From Adiantum capillus-veneris (lineage: Eukaryota > Streptophyta > Polypodiopsida > Polypodiales > Pteridaceae): 64,000 nt of DNA. Numbering within the stretch: position 1 is the first letter of the stretch; each line of letters begins with the position of its first letter. A program made the position numbers and the translations under genes. The notes under the pieces were generated by a model. That model ran no database searches, had not been told where the DNA came from, and worked only from the letters and a program-made list of their open reading frames with translations. The stretch lies in the NCBI GenBank assembly GCA_014529385.2, contig CM043945.1:98434612-98498611 (forward strand), given 5' to 3'. Below are positions 47,167 to 58,870 of this stretch, one piece after another.

Positions 47167-47569
47167 GCCCAACTAGCTCTAATTGAAGCAAAGGCGACAG
47201 CAGAAGTGGCACAAGCGAAGCAATTGGTCCTGGAAAAAGATATTCGTCTGAAGTCTGCAGACCTACCTTTGGCAAACTTGAAACGAGTCTGGCCCTAAGC
47301 TTTTCTCAACTTTTAGCATTATGTTATTTGTTCCCATCCTCACCTTGTTTCTTTCTTGCATATTTCGTTCACGTATTGTCCATTGGTCAATATTGATTGA
47401 TGTAAGTTTTGAGGCTCCTTTTTTGATACTTTTTGCCCTTGCACACGTTCACGTTGAATATTGGGGAGAAGGTGAAAGGGTAGAATTAGCAGGCAGCTTT
47501 AATGGGTGGAAGTATTTCATCTTGATGGAATCAGATCCAACATCAGAGATTAGCAAACCTGACGGATGA
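47167..47569 (+). pseudogene. CBM48 (glycogen-binding) gene fragment, PTST-like
   Basis: After an acceptor (tttatcag) an exon reads AQLALIEAKATAEVAQAKQL and continues to LKRV near 47290, a heptad-rich coiled coil. About 135 bp on, a frame reads EYWGEGERVELAGSFNGW followed by FILMESDP (47454-47545), the start of a CBM48/AMPK-beta-type carbohydrate-binding domain. Coiled coil directly followed by CBM48 is the layout of plant PTST2/PTST3 proteins, which act in chloroplast starch-granule initiation. The second exon lacks a clear AG acceptor and meets TGA at 47567 before the rest of the domain. The downstream half was not found within 2 kb. Probably a gene fragment; a live gene with a long intron is possible. 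Confidence 0.55.
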
Positions 47570-49156
47570 AGGTAGGATTATAGAAAGGTTGTGGAGTATG
47601 CATGACGTTTGACATCATCTTTGTTATTTGCAAGTACAGAGCTCATGTTTTTATGGTTCTTAGATTTGACTTCAAATGAGTATCCCCTAGCATGCATAGT
47701 AGATCGTTGTACTTGCTTATATAGAATGTGCATGCTTGTTGACTACTTGTAGTAGGGTGTCAAGCCTTGAGCATGAGCATTAAATGTGAATTGCCCCAAG
47801 CCTGCATGGTAGGACGTTGAAGCGCCTCTGAGTACAAGCAAGATAAATGTTGTGAAGTCTGGCTAGCTCATTATTGTCGTTTCATGATTAGAATTGCTGG
47901 TTCAGGGGAATTGAGACTGCACCTTTTGTGAATGCTATACACAACAAGCAGGGCCTAGCAGGAGCTGTTACCAATTTGAGGAGAATAATGTTGAACTTAT
48001 CATGGAAGAAAGTGTGTTTGAATATGTGACACACCTTTAAACGGGGGAGGGGCTTGTAGAACACGTGTGGAGTGTGGTCCTTGATGTGGACAAATAGCAA
48101 AAGCTGGAGTATTAATAACACAAATTGGTAGACTTAATTCAGAAGAGAACAAAAAAAGGTGCTCAAGTATTTGGGGCCAAAATTGAAAGGAATGTATTGA
48201 TACTTGGGGAGATTTTTTGAAGTAGGTGACATCGAAAGGTTTGACAATCAAAGTGCTGGTATACACGGAGTAACTTAATGTAAGAGAATAGGAACAGAAA
48301 TCAGGAAAAGGACTTTCTTGTCCTAAGGACTAGGGAAAGGTGCATCAGGAAGGGGAGATGGGGAAGCAAGGAAGCAAGCAAGGGGGGCGTGGGGGGTTAA
48401 GAAACTTCTTCATTTCTCGTCAAAAAGAGCCTATTTTTCTTATCTGTTTGGACACTTAACAGCATACGGGTTCGACAGTCTTTGAAGCTTCATTGTGGTT
48501 TCTTTTACTGGTGTAAAAAACTTTGAAGGTAGGGTACTCTCCTGTGTTAAGTGCAGCAACAAGGAAAGGGTTACATTGAGGAAAAATGTTGGTGGTGTAT
48601 GTAGCCTATTTTTCGAAAAGCTAGAGTCTGTTTAAGAGCCCTTATAGATTCAAAATTGTGCCCTTATAGATTCAAAAATGCCGGTTTAAGAGCAAGAGGA
48701 ACAGAAAAAATCCTGCCTAGATTTGGAGAAATGAGTGTAGTAGTGAAGATTAACTCTTCAAAAAAAAAAAACCTCCTGGAAAAATCACTGAAAGGAATTG
48801 TGTATGGTGGAAAACATTGAATCTTCTCAAGCATTGGCCTGTGCATGTCCAACTCCATTGGATTTGTCATTCGTTTTGTATGTACTTATGAATCATGATC
48901 AGTTTCAGTAGTGAGGCTCCATGGCAGATGGATAAATTGAGACTATTAAACATCCGCATCTGTCTGTCCACTCTAATCGGAAGAATGGGTGAGGCAAGCT
49001 TTAAAGAGCAAGAGTTCAAACTCTTGGATGACTAGTAATTGCACAAATTATATGCTGTAGAGACTTTCTAGAGTTTTATATTTTCTGCAGCTATACAATT
49101 CCTACATAGGTTACATATATTTGATGATATGAACGGTAGAAGACACATTCAAAAAT
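47570..49156. other. stretch with no recognised gene
   Basis: I searched for the continuation of the CBM48 domain and saw none. Short frames only. Confidence 0.4.
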
Positions 49157-49250
49157 CTGTTAGAAAAGGCAATTGTAGGCTTTACACAAACCTTTCAGAT
49201 GAGCTGTTAGAAAAGGCAATTGTAGACTTTACACAACCTTTCAGATGAGC
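49157..49250 (+). repeat. 47-bp tandem duplication
   Basis: ctgttagaaaaggcaattgt...cctttcagatgag occurs twice in a row. Confidence 0.9.
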
Positions 49251-49660
49251 ATTATCTTCAAATGATCATTGAACATGTAAACATGTGTGACTTTCAATCT
49301 CGAATATACATTGACGAATGTGTTCAAACCCTCAAGACCTACATGCTGATGTCTGAAATGCGGCAAATATTTGGAGGTCAGTAATGAAAGATCTCCATTG
49401 GAATTATGCTGTAAAGTTGCTCATAGTGCACCCTCACTTGCTCATAGGTATTAAGACTTGATGGCTTTTATAAATATTGCTTGGTGAATTTTGTCGATAT
49501 TTTAATTCAAAGCTTCATATTAATTGTGACTACTCGATTAGAGAAGAATTCTCCACTGAGAAGAAAGCCATATTGATAAAAATATCACTTAAATGTCTTA
49601 CCAAATTTCACAATCTAGTTATGGAAGTTGACCATTGATCCGCCCATTGTAAGTATCGTT

Positions 49661-49972
49661 AAACACTAGATTGTTCAATTATATATCTAGTTTTCAAAAG
49701 AAAAGGTGCAAACTCCACAATGCCACAAGGTTGATGCCTCTCATTACAAGTTGTAGGAGCTTTTTTATGAAGTAAGGATCTCTTCCTTGTGCATCATGGT
49801 TCTTCATCTTCTTAAACCCTAGATTGTTCGATTATAAATCCAGTTTCTAAAGGAAAAGGTGTGAACTCCACAATGCCACAAGCTTGATGCCTCTCCACTA
49901 CAAGTTGCAAGAGCTTCTTTTATGAAGCAAGGGATCTCTTCCTTATGCATCACGGGTCTTCATCTTTTGTGT
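49661..49972 (+). repeat. 154-bp tandem duplication
   Basis: Two adjacent copies share aaacNctagattgttc, gaactccacaatgccacaa, gatgcctctc and cttcatctt, with about one difference per ten bases. Confidence 0.85.
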
Positions 49973-50140
49973 GCACGCAATTTGTAATTTTCTTTTAGAT
50001 ATATTATGTGCTAAGGTAATATATCAAGAAGCCCTCCAATCACTAATTAATGCTCAAATATCTCAATAAGGACGTAACATTCTTACATCTCAAGCATGAT
50101 GAAGAAGCAACTGTTCTTTCAACTAATCCTTCACTAAAAC

Positions 50141-50236
50141 ATTATTCAATTATGCAAGTAGTAGTGCTCTCAATTATTCAATTATGCAAGTAGTAGTGCT
50201 CTCAATTATTCAATTATGCAAGTAGTAGTGCTCGCA
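50141..50236 (+). repeat. 32-bp minisatellite, three units
   Basis: attattcaattatgcaagta plus gtagtgctctca, repeated three times with a 32-bp period just before the CT tract. Confidence 0.95.
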
Positions 50237-50256
50237 ATTGTGAATAAAATTGTGTT

Positions 50257-50391
<135 letters not shown>

Positions 50392-50499
50392 ACCCAAGTG
50401 TTTAAGAATGCTAAAACTCTACCAACATCATGTGAATAGATATAGTAAAATTAGTTGAAAGATATCATAGTTCTCCATGGGAAGCATAACTTTGAATTA

Positions 50500-52060
50500 G
50501 ATGGTCACTCTACTTTTGTAGCGCTTTTAACTCCCTTGGTAAGGACTTGTGATGCAATTATTGGGATGGATTGGCGTTAGTTATCATGCTCACATCTAGT
50601 ATGCTCTAGGAAACCTTTCCTTCATTAAAAATAAATAAGGGCAAGAAGTCACCATTCTAGGAAAGAATGGTCTATCAAAAGTTCAATTAGCCAAAAGCCA
50701 CCTATAGTTTGGAAGGCCTTTGCAAAGGAAAAATAGTCAGATTTAATAAGGTTGAAGAGTCATTTTCTAACTTGAAACTATTGTCGCTAGAAGAAATCTT
50801 ACATTTTTCTTCTAAAGAGATTTTTGAGCTCCCTCCGCTTAGGGAAGTGGATCATGACTTCAAGTCTATTTCACTCCATGAACGAGTCTCAAAACACCAT
50901 ACAAAATGTCACTCCCAAAAGCTATAGAGCTGAAGGAGCATCTTGGACAACTTACTGAGCAAGGATTCATATATCCAAGCACTTCTCTTTGGGGTGCACC
51001 TCTTCTCTTACAAGGAAGAAATTTGACATTGCATCGATTATCAAGATCTTAGTCAAGTGATTGTAAAGAACAAGTATCCAATTCCCTGTATTGATGAGAT
51101 ACATGATGGGCTAATTTGCAGCCAAAATGTTTAGAAAGATTGATCTTCAGTCTATTTATCACCGAACCCAAATTCAAGAGATAGACTTAAAACAACCTTC
51201 AATACTTGTTATGGTCATATAAGTTCATTGTAATGGATTTTGGACTCACTGATGCTCTTGTAGCTTGCAATTGTCTGAAGTAAGATATGTTTAGGGACTT
51301 CTTGGATGATTTTGTGTTACTACTCTTTGATGATATCTTGAAATACGGTAAGTTAAAAGAAGATCATGCAGGTTGTATGGAAAAAGTACTAGAACTTCTG
51401 CATTAGCATAAGCTCTATGTAAAAAGAAGTAAGTACGTCTTCTTACCCCAAAATTAGTTACCTTAGATTCATCATTTCACTTGAAGGAGACTGATCCAAA
51501 GAAGATTAAAGACATTGTGGAATGCTCTAAGCCTACTTGGCAAAGTGAAGTCAAAGGTTTTATAGGTATTCTAGAGTGGTATACGATTTTGGTATGGATT
51601 ATGCTCTCAAAATTGCACCTTTGATAGATATTTTAAAGAAAGAGACTAAGTTACTATCACAAGAATACCATAAAGCTTGTTGTAAGCAACTTGAGTAGTA
51701 TATTATTTTTGACCCATCCTCAAGCTTCTAGACTTCACCAAAGAGTTTGAAGAAATAATGGATGCAAGAGATCTTGCTTTAGTAAAGCTTTAAGTCAAGA
51801 AGGGAGAGCTGTGTCTTATGCCTCATGCAAGCTTTGAGTTCATGAGGTTATCTATGCCACCCATGACTTGGAAGTGTTAACAATCCCCCATGCTTTCAAG
51901 CTATATAGATATTATCTCCATAGACACTAATTTCAGGTGGTAATTGATCACAAGAGCCTAAAATGGATCTTCACTCAACTCACCATCAATGCACAACAAC
52001 AAAGATATATAAAATTAATGGAAGAATATGCTTTTGATATCTGACTTGGACCATGTAAGG
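50500..52060 (+). pseudogene. decayed Ty3/gypsy protease-RT-RNase H
   Basis: Motifs in chromovirus order, heavily broken: IIGMDWR (50560), ELPPLREVDHDFKSI, VIVKNKYPIPCIDEI, FNTCYGHI, an LFDDIL-like segment near 51330, then RNase H with SYASCKL, THDLEVLTIPHAFKLYRYYL and IDHKSLKWIFTQL (to about 52040). It resembles the pol of the element at 22519-32954 but is far more diverged and has no LTRs. Not functional. Confidence 0.82.
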
Positions 52061-52394
52061 ATATGTAGTAAAGTTTACATCTTTAAATGTAAATCTTTTC
52101 TAAGTGCAATTTTAGTAGGCTTGTAACCGTATTTTGAACAAGTTTTAAAAATCCGCCTCCAAGGTTATATAGTATCAACCGCTTGCAAGTATCTTACATG
52201 TAGATACGATACCTTTAAAGCATGAAGCTAAGCATCTGACTTGCTCTTTTCAAGATAAATTTCTTTACTAAAGAAACAAGTTATACATAAGGATTGTTAC
52301 CATATTATGGTCATGATGTGTGTGAATACACTTAGGACCACTGGGGCATTGTCTTCCTCTAGGTTATCGCATCACTACCACTGTGTAGCATTTG

Positions 52395-52830
52395 CGCATT
52401 GACAGATCATAATGGTTGGAATATACATCAATTAGACATAAAGATTGTATTTTGGAACGTGATTTGCATGAGGAAGTGTATATATTTCAACCTCATGGTT
52501 TTTTTCAAGAAGGGAAGGAAAACAAGGAGTGTAGGCTTAAGAGAGCTTTGTAGGGTTTAAAGCAAGCTCCACGTAGTCTTCATGATGCGGCATACGACTT
52601 TGATGTCACTCTATCGGCACACTATTGGCTGCTTGATTTATGCATGCACTATGAGGCTAGATGTTCAATATGCAATCTCGTAGGTGAGAAAATTTATGTA
52701 GAGCCAAGGGTCTACGCATTGGAAGGTAGCTATGCGGATCTTTTGCTACTTGAGTGGCACTATATCTTCATACTTTTGTTTGTTGTAGCCTCATCTCAAA
52801 AGGGACTCCACCCTTAGGAATGCCATTCCT
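52395..52830 (+). pseudogene. copia RT and RNase H scraps
   Basis: NGWNIHQLDIK, then after a frame change EEVYIFQPHGFF, CRLKRAL-stop-GLKQAPR (copia RT), followed by LDVQYAIS, GSTHWKVAMRIFCYLSGTIS, the linker before RNase H. A deletion removes the YVDD region between them. Confidence 0.75.
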
Positions 52831-52926
52831 AAATAGTCTTGCGTCGGGACATCCACACTATGCTTAGACCCTTAATGATATTAAAAAAAACTACTTTTCT
52901 GTAGGAAGCAAGGATGCTATTCTTTG

Positions 52927-53427
52927 CTATAGAGATTCGATGGGAGATGGGCATTCTTTACTATAGAGAGCATCAAAAGGTATGAGAGTCAATGGTGATA
53001 GGCATTCTTTACTGTAGAGAGCATTGAAAGGTATCATTCCAATACTTCTATGTATAGAAATTGTAGAAATAGTATATAAAAGAAAGATGCTAAAACCATT
53101 TAAGGGCCTCCCTATTACATTAAGCTCTAAGGATATCCACGATAACTTGAGTTGTCCTCTCCGTTCAGTCAATTTTTTGAGGATAATAAGAAATCTTGAA
53201 ACATAATTGGGTTCCAATGGCTTCATACAGTGACATCCAAAATATTGAAGTGAATCTTTCATTGTGATTGTGGTGAAAATCCTTTTAGGTAACACGGGGG
53301 TTTTAAAAATCACCTTAATGAGAATGTGATAAATATCCAAACCTATAATATTTGTCTTAACTAACATTAGATTTTCTACTTTAATGAGCATGTCATAGAC
53401 TGCCATGAGCAATATCCAAAGCTGCAA
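52927..53427 (-). pseudogene. Ty3/gypsy integrase fragment
   Basis: A 166-codon minus-strand frame aligns by eye with the integrase core of the chromovirus at 22.5-33 kb: LIKVENLMLVKT, DIYHILIKVIFKTPVLPKRI, then HRSIGMIPFNALYSKECLSPL near the end. The catalytic residues are not preserved: the GDRD segment reads TITMKD. The last part is duplicated (PFNALYSKE, PFDALYSKE). It is inverted relative to the gypsy RT to its left. Confidence 0.72.
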
Positions 53428-53529
53428 AATTCAGCTTGACAAAAATTAGATGTGCTACTTTAGTGAGCATGCTGAACACTTCCATAGTTGAATGATATCA
53501 CCACTTCATTTATGAAATATCCTGGGTAT

Positions 53530-53776
53530 TGTTGAAGCAAGTGTATGATTCCTGAAGGAAAAACCATCTAGAGGAGGAGAACAAGGGTAATATATCCCAC
53601 ATGTAAAGTATCCAAGCCCATGGCCTACTAAGCCTCATTATCAATGCAAAATCAATGAAGATATTTGTTCAAGACTATTAAGTTCTTGGTTCTCAAGTAA
53701 GAATTTTGTATTTTTGCCTTTACATATTTTATGCATCATGGTTAGTAGTACGATCTTTGAGGCTCCATAGTTTACA
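53530..53776 (+). repeat. 5' LTR of the LARD-like element (247 bp)
   Basis: TG...CA ends, followed after two bases by a Met-type PBS. Confidence 0.78.
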
Positions 53777-53778
53777 TG

Positions 53779-53791
53779 TGGTATCGGAGCC
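53779..53791 (+). promoter_or_regulatory. PBS, initiator-Met tRNA type
   Basis: tggtatcggagcc matches TGGTATCAGAGC with one change, directly after the LTR. Confidence 0.82.
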
Positions 53792-54879
53792 TAGGAAGGC
53801 TGTCAATGTCATATAATCACCATTGTGCCAAATCTTTACCAACTCCATCTACTTGCTTCACCTTGCACAACTGGCCAATTGAGCCAAAGATTCTTGGCTC
53901 TTCTCAACCCATCAAGAAACAAACAATCATTCTTCTATTTGTTATGTGGAAAACATCATCAACAACTATTGTAGTATGTCTACAACATCCACTGGTGAAG
54001 ATAACTAGCAAAGCTCAACGTCTACATTGACATGTTTGCATCAAAGCGTGCTCTCAATACCACCACTTAGAGCTCCCCATCAACGTAACCATAATTGGTT
54101 TCCATAGAAAAACCTCAACAACATTATCAAAACTGATCCCACTGCTTGTTGATGTTACAAGAGTACTTGAGAAGCACACACACACACACAACCTCCCCTA
54201 CAAATATCCTCTACCATTTGCAACATGGTAAAGAAATGTTTATACTGCCTACCCAAGAGAAATGCAAAGGGATGTGGAGTCATTGTGGCATGCTTTCATT
54301 TCTCCAAATAAGAAGCAAGCTCTTTTGGACCTACCACTCCATGGGTGACCTCATAACACAAAAAATGCAAGGTTTCCTCTCTCTTTTTAATGTGAAGAGA
54401 AAAGCAATGCTTGATCACTCAACCCTAGACACAAAGATTCTGCAGTTTAACCATTTTTTCCATTGATGCCATGGTGGCAATTGTACAAATATGCCTACCG
54501 TGTTAATGCTCAACTGTGGAAGAGGCTAGGGCAGGCTAGCTCCCTTTGTGCAATTTGAACTGATTTCTTACAACAAATTTTTGCACCCTTGATTGGGTGT
54601 GGTACCTCCCCATCCAATTGCCAATGCTGAGTAGATAATGTTTCTTTAATTCATTGATGATAAGGCTTGTATTTTAGCATTCACACGAGTGAAGTCCTTT
54701 CTTAAAGCACAAAAAGGCTACTTCCAAAAAACACTCAAGTGAATACCCTCTTGTTTTGCCATCATGTATCAAATGTACAAGAGGTAGAAAATTGTTATCT
54801 AGATTTGACATGTATGTTTATAATCCATGAAGAGGTGGATCTATTATAGAATTCATCATGGATTCCAGACACTGGCATA

Positions 54880-55140
54880 TACCCCACATGCACACAAGTA
54901 CAAAACCCAAAAACAAAGTCCCAAAAATCTCTCATGGATAAAAGTTGAGAGTGAGGACATCAAAGCAAAGAGTATGCTGGTAAGACCACCCAATCACAAA
55001 TTAGCATGCCATCTTTATATATGTCCCTCATGATATGTATACACCCCACATGCACACAAGCACAAAACCGAAAAACAAAGTCCCAAAACTCTCTTGTGGC
55101 TAAAAGCCGAGAGTGAGGACATCAAAGCAAAGAGTCATTG
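54880..55140 (+). repeat. 162-bp-period tandem duplication
   Basis: accccacatgcacacaag, aaaaacaaagtcccaaaa and gagagtgaggacatcaaagc recur in order in two adjacent copies inside the LARD-like element. Confidence 0.85.
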
Positions 55141-55365
55141 TCAAGTTGCAATCAACAAACCAAGGGCCATGCTTAGAAAGGAAGGATATGAATGCATGAT
55201 ATCAACAAATTTATAACCACAATTCAACCCAAAAAAAACCCTCCCAATTTAGTAATCGAAAAGGTTAGCATTCCTCGAGTGCAAGTGTAAATGTGTATCT
55301 AGCGGACACAATTTAAGCTTAGAGGGATACACTATTTGTAAACCTACACCCTAAGGGCATTTGTC

Positions 55366-55367
<2 letters not shown>

Positions 55368-55398
<31 letters not shown>
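55368..55398 (+). repeat. 31-G homopolymer at the polypurine tract position
   Basis: An uninterrupted G run abuts the 3' LTR start at 55399. It is probably an expanded polypurine tract. Length from sequencing may be unreliable. Confidence 0.9.
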
Positions 55399-55399
<1 letters not shown>

Positions 55400-55725
55400 G
55401 TTGAAGCAAGTATATGATGCCTAAAGGGCCTCTAGAGGAGGTGAATAAGGGGCACTTATCCCACATGTAAAGTATCCAAGACAATAGCCTATATAGGAGG
55501 CCTCACTAAACCCTAAGGAAATTGTCTAAGCTAGAAGAGGGGATGGTGCGTGCGTGCATGTGTGTGTGTGTGTGTGTGTGTGTGATGCATAAAGGGCCTC
55601 TAGAGGAGGAGAGTAAGGGGCACCTATCCCACACGTAAAGTATCCAAGCCAAAGTTGCCTATATAGGAGGCCTCACTTACAATGCAAAATCAACAAATTA
55701 AGCCACTTGTTCAAGGCTAGCAAGA
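55399..55725 (+). repeat. partial 3' LTR of the LARD-like element
   Basis: Begins like the 5' LTR; a segment starting at gatgcctaaagggcc is repeated after a (TG)n tract as gatgcataaagggcc. The terminal third of the LTR is missing. Confidence 0.72.
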
Positions 55726-57807
55726 GATGATTATAAGTGCAAAATTATGCTAGTTTATTCCCATAATTGAGAGTATCCACTAAATATTTCTCTCAATTTT
55801 GTCAAATAATATAAATATTAAATATAATGATTAAAAAATACTTTAAAAATAAAGAGATAGTTATCGGTTATAGTTCTTTATTGATGAGGGTTGAGGAAAA
55901 CTACTAGATACCCATATGAATCCATTTAAATCTAAATACCCATATGACTTCATTTAAAATCTAATTGTAGTAAAATAAGTTGGTTTTTGGCCAAAACTAA
56001 GATAAAAATAGTTATAATAGTAGATTGATCCTAAGAACTACCAAAATATTAAAAGAGATTGATCCTAAGAACTACCAAAATATTAAAAGAGATAGATCTC
56101 TATTATATTAATGAGTGATAATTAGGAAATTTGTTAATTAATTATTTTGTTTATTTATTATTGTATAACTCATACTTTTAATAGATATCAATAAAAAAAC
56201 ATAGGATTGATAATTAGAAAATTAAGACCTTATATTGATGGGGACCATAAAAAAAAAGCACACCTATAGAATAAGATAACCTTAAGTTATGTCATTTTCT
56301 AATTACAATAATCTTCTTATTGTTCTAACATTGAAATTAATCTTTTGTTGCACATGTCTCTAACCATATTGTCAAAGTATAGTAAATGAGTGTCTCTAGC
56401 AAGATGGCACTAAAAACATGTTGTACCCAATGTGCAATTGATCTTGAAGTCTAAGTAATCAAGTAATTTCTCTTGAGTAAATTGTAACTATGTAGGATGC
56501 ACATGATTAGGTATGTAGTTCAAAGTATGTATTCATTTGCATGTGGGACCCTCAAGCTAGAATAGGATACTAATAAATAGAAACATAGATGAAAAAAATA
56601 TGGCTCAAACCTTAGAAACACTTTGTGTATCTAACAAGGAGGAAATAATATATTGCAAAAATTTATTGTTTGGAAAAAAATGTTTGCCAAACCCTTTGGT
56701 CGTGTTCCTCTTAAGACTCTTTAGTTTTTGAGTATCGGTTCACCAGATGGTACTCTAAAAATAGCTTGTCAAGCAAGAAATGGTTTCTTAGAGTGGCAAG
56801 TGTCCTAGCTAAGTGAATGCTTAAAATAGAGAACCTTTGCCAAACAAGAATGATAGCTTGGAATGGAAAGTCTTCTTGCCAAGTGAATGCTTAAAATTGC
56901 AATGTTTTGTGTATATAAATAGATTTGGCATGGTTATGTAAACGTTCTTAGGGTAATTATTGTTTATTACCCTAATATTTTTTTCAAAAGTTTCTACACA
57001 TGCATTTGATCAAAATACCAAGAGCTTATTTTCCCTATGCATGTTGCATAGATTGTGCAATAAGTATAGTCCAAGAGACATCATCCTTGATAGGGAGCTC
57101 ATGAAGAAACTTTTATTCTTATATGTGCATCACAATTTGAGTATACATTCGCTATTGTGTTTGCTTAGTATGAGTTTTCCTCTTGTAATCCAATGTGGTG
57201 ATGTATGCATGTGTTCTTGTGCAAAGGTAAGATTGCCAAAAAGATAAACAAGGACATAGAGAGAACAAGAGGGAAAGGGTCGACACTAAGGTAGTGTTTT
57301 TGTTAAAAGGTGACCTCTTACTATGCTAGTCGAGTGGTGTTGTTTGCAAGAATGGCTCAAGGAACTGGCATAACATGAAGCTTTTACGGTGGCACAAAGC
57401 TCTCCTCAACGGCAATGTGGCTCCCACTACACCAAAAATCATTATGCTAACATGGAGAGATCCCTAGTAGGATAATGCAACATCTTTTCATCAGCAGCAA
57501 CACACCCTTTCCTAGCATGAGGGCACTCCTATCAAAGATATTTTTATGTGATAGGTCACCCCATACCATGCCATATCATGGAATGGATGTAAGAACTATG
57601 ACCGCACTACTCCTTGGAAGTTGTTCACAAATGTATGTTTATCAAAGTTAATGAGAAGAAATTTGGACTTTTTTGTTTGTTAATGTGTAAGAGCACTCTA
57701 GGTCTACCATATTTTAGATTGTTTGATAAGTTAAATAAGATTTGTAGTCATTTAAAGTGTAAATTTGTTTTTGTTTGGTAAGATTGTACATGAGAAGACA
57801 TGATAAG
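55726..57807. other. AT-rich stretch, no recognised gene
   Basis: Contains a 34-bp tandem duplication at 56023-56091 (gattgatcctaagaactacc...). Open frames, the longest at 56960-57247, have no recognisable motif. Confidence 0.4.
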
Positions 57808-58039
57808 TAGAAGAGATCTTGACGGAATAAACCTCGATGCCACATCTCTCCTTAAACCCTTTGATTTCTATCGTCGTGGGAAGTCCAAGGGAAGTCTATT
57901 TTCAAATTTTTAGTAATAACTTTTTTTGAAAGAAATTTTGGTTATTTTAAAGTTTGTACACAGTTTAGAAGTTCATTCTGATTATTTTCCTTCAGTTTCA
58001 AATTTTGACCGAGGGCACTCCTTGGAAGCCACTTTTGAA

Positions 58040-58870
58040 GGTGTTAGGATGGGATTTTGGGAAAGTTTTGTATGTAGGAAATAATGTCCTTAACACAATA
58101 AAAACATTGGTTCTTTGAGTATTTTCAGATTCCATGGTTTTAATGCTCGTTGGAGCCATAGATTAAGGAAAAAGTAAGAAATGTCTGTTTTACATTATTT
58201 TTTAAGAGATTGCCAACTTGCATGTTGTTTTCTGGAGAATCTGAGCAAGATATGTTTTTTTTTGCATCAAAGTCTACAAGTTCAACACTAAATTAAAAAA
58301 TAATAAAAAAGTGTGGCCACAAGGGCGCGCGAAATGGCCATCCGGGACTTTTGGATGGCCATTTTGCGCACCCTTGTGGCCACTCTTGTTGAGGGCCCTG
58401 GAAGCTTTTACATGGCAAAAATTTGCAAAATTATTGTGTACAAGTATGAGATAAGGCTGTAAGTTAGATGTACAGAGAGCAAGAGCTCACCCCCTGGGGC
58501 TTTTGAAGGTGTTAGAGCAAGATTTTGAAGGTGTTAGAGCAAGTTTTTGGGAAAGTTTTGTATGTAGGAAATACAGTCCTTAACACAATAAAAAACATTG
58601 GTTCTTTGAGTATTTTCAGATTCCATGGTTTTAACGCTCGTTGGAGCCCGCAGATTAAGGAAAAAGTAAGAAATGTTTGTTTTACATTATTTTTTAAGAG
58701 ATTGCCAACTTGCATGTTGTTTTCTGGAGAATCCGAGTAAGATATGTTTTTTTTTGCATCAAAGTCTACAAGTTCAAAAAAAAAAAAAAAAAAAAAAAGT
58801 GGCCGCAAGGACGCGCGAAATGGCCATCCAGGACTTTTGGATGGCCATTTTGCGCGCCCTTGTGGCCACT
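58040..58870 (+). repeat. two tandem hairpin units, right arm
   Basis: Hairpins at 58311-58384 and 58799-58870, about 487 bp apart, mirror those at 11567 and 11109. The loop in each is a ggacttttgg-type sequence. Confidence 0.8.

Larger units (their letters stand above)
53530..55725 (+). mobile_element. non-autonomous LTR element (LARD-like)
   Basis: 5' LTR 53530-53776, PBS, 1.6 kb of internal DNA without pol, a G-run polypurine tract and a partial 3' LTR from 55399. Both LTRs start TGTTGAAGCAAGT and share ctctagaggagg, atcccacaYgtaaagtatcc and gcctcat. The 3' LTR contains an internal duplication around a TG repeat (55545-55583) and loses similarity near 55725. The internal region holds only short frames and a 162-bp tandem duplication (54880-55140). 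Confidence 0.78.
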
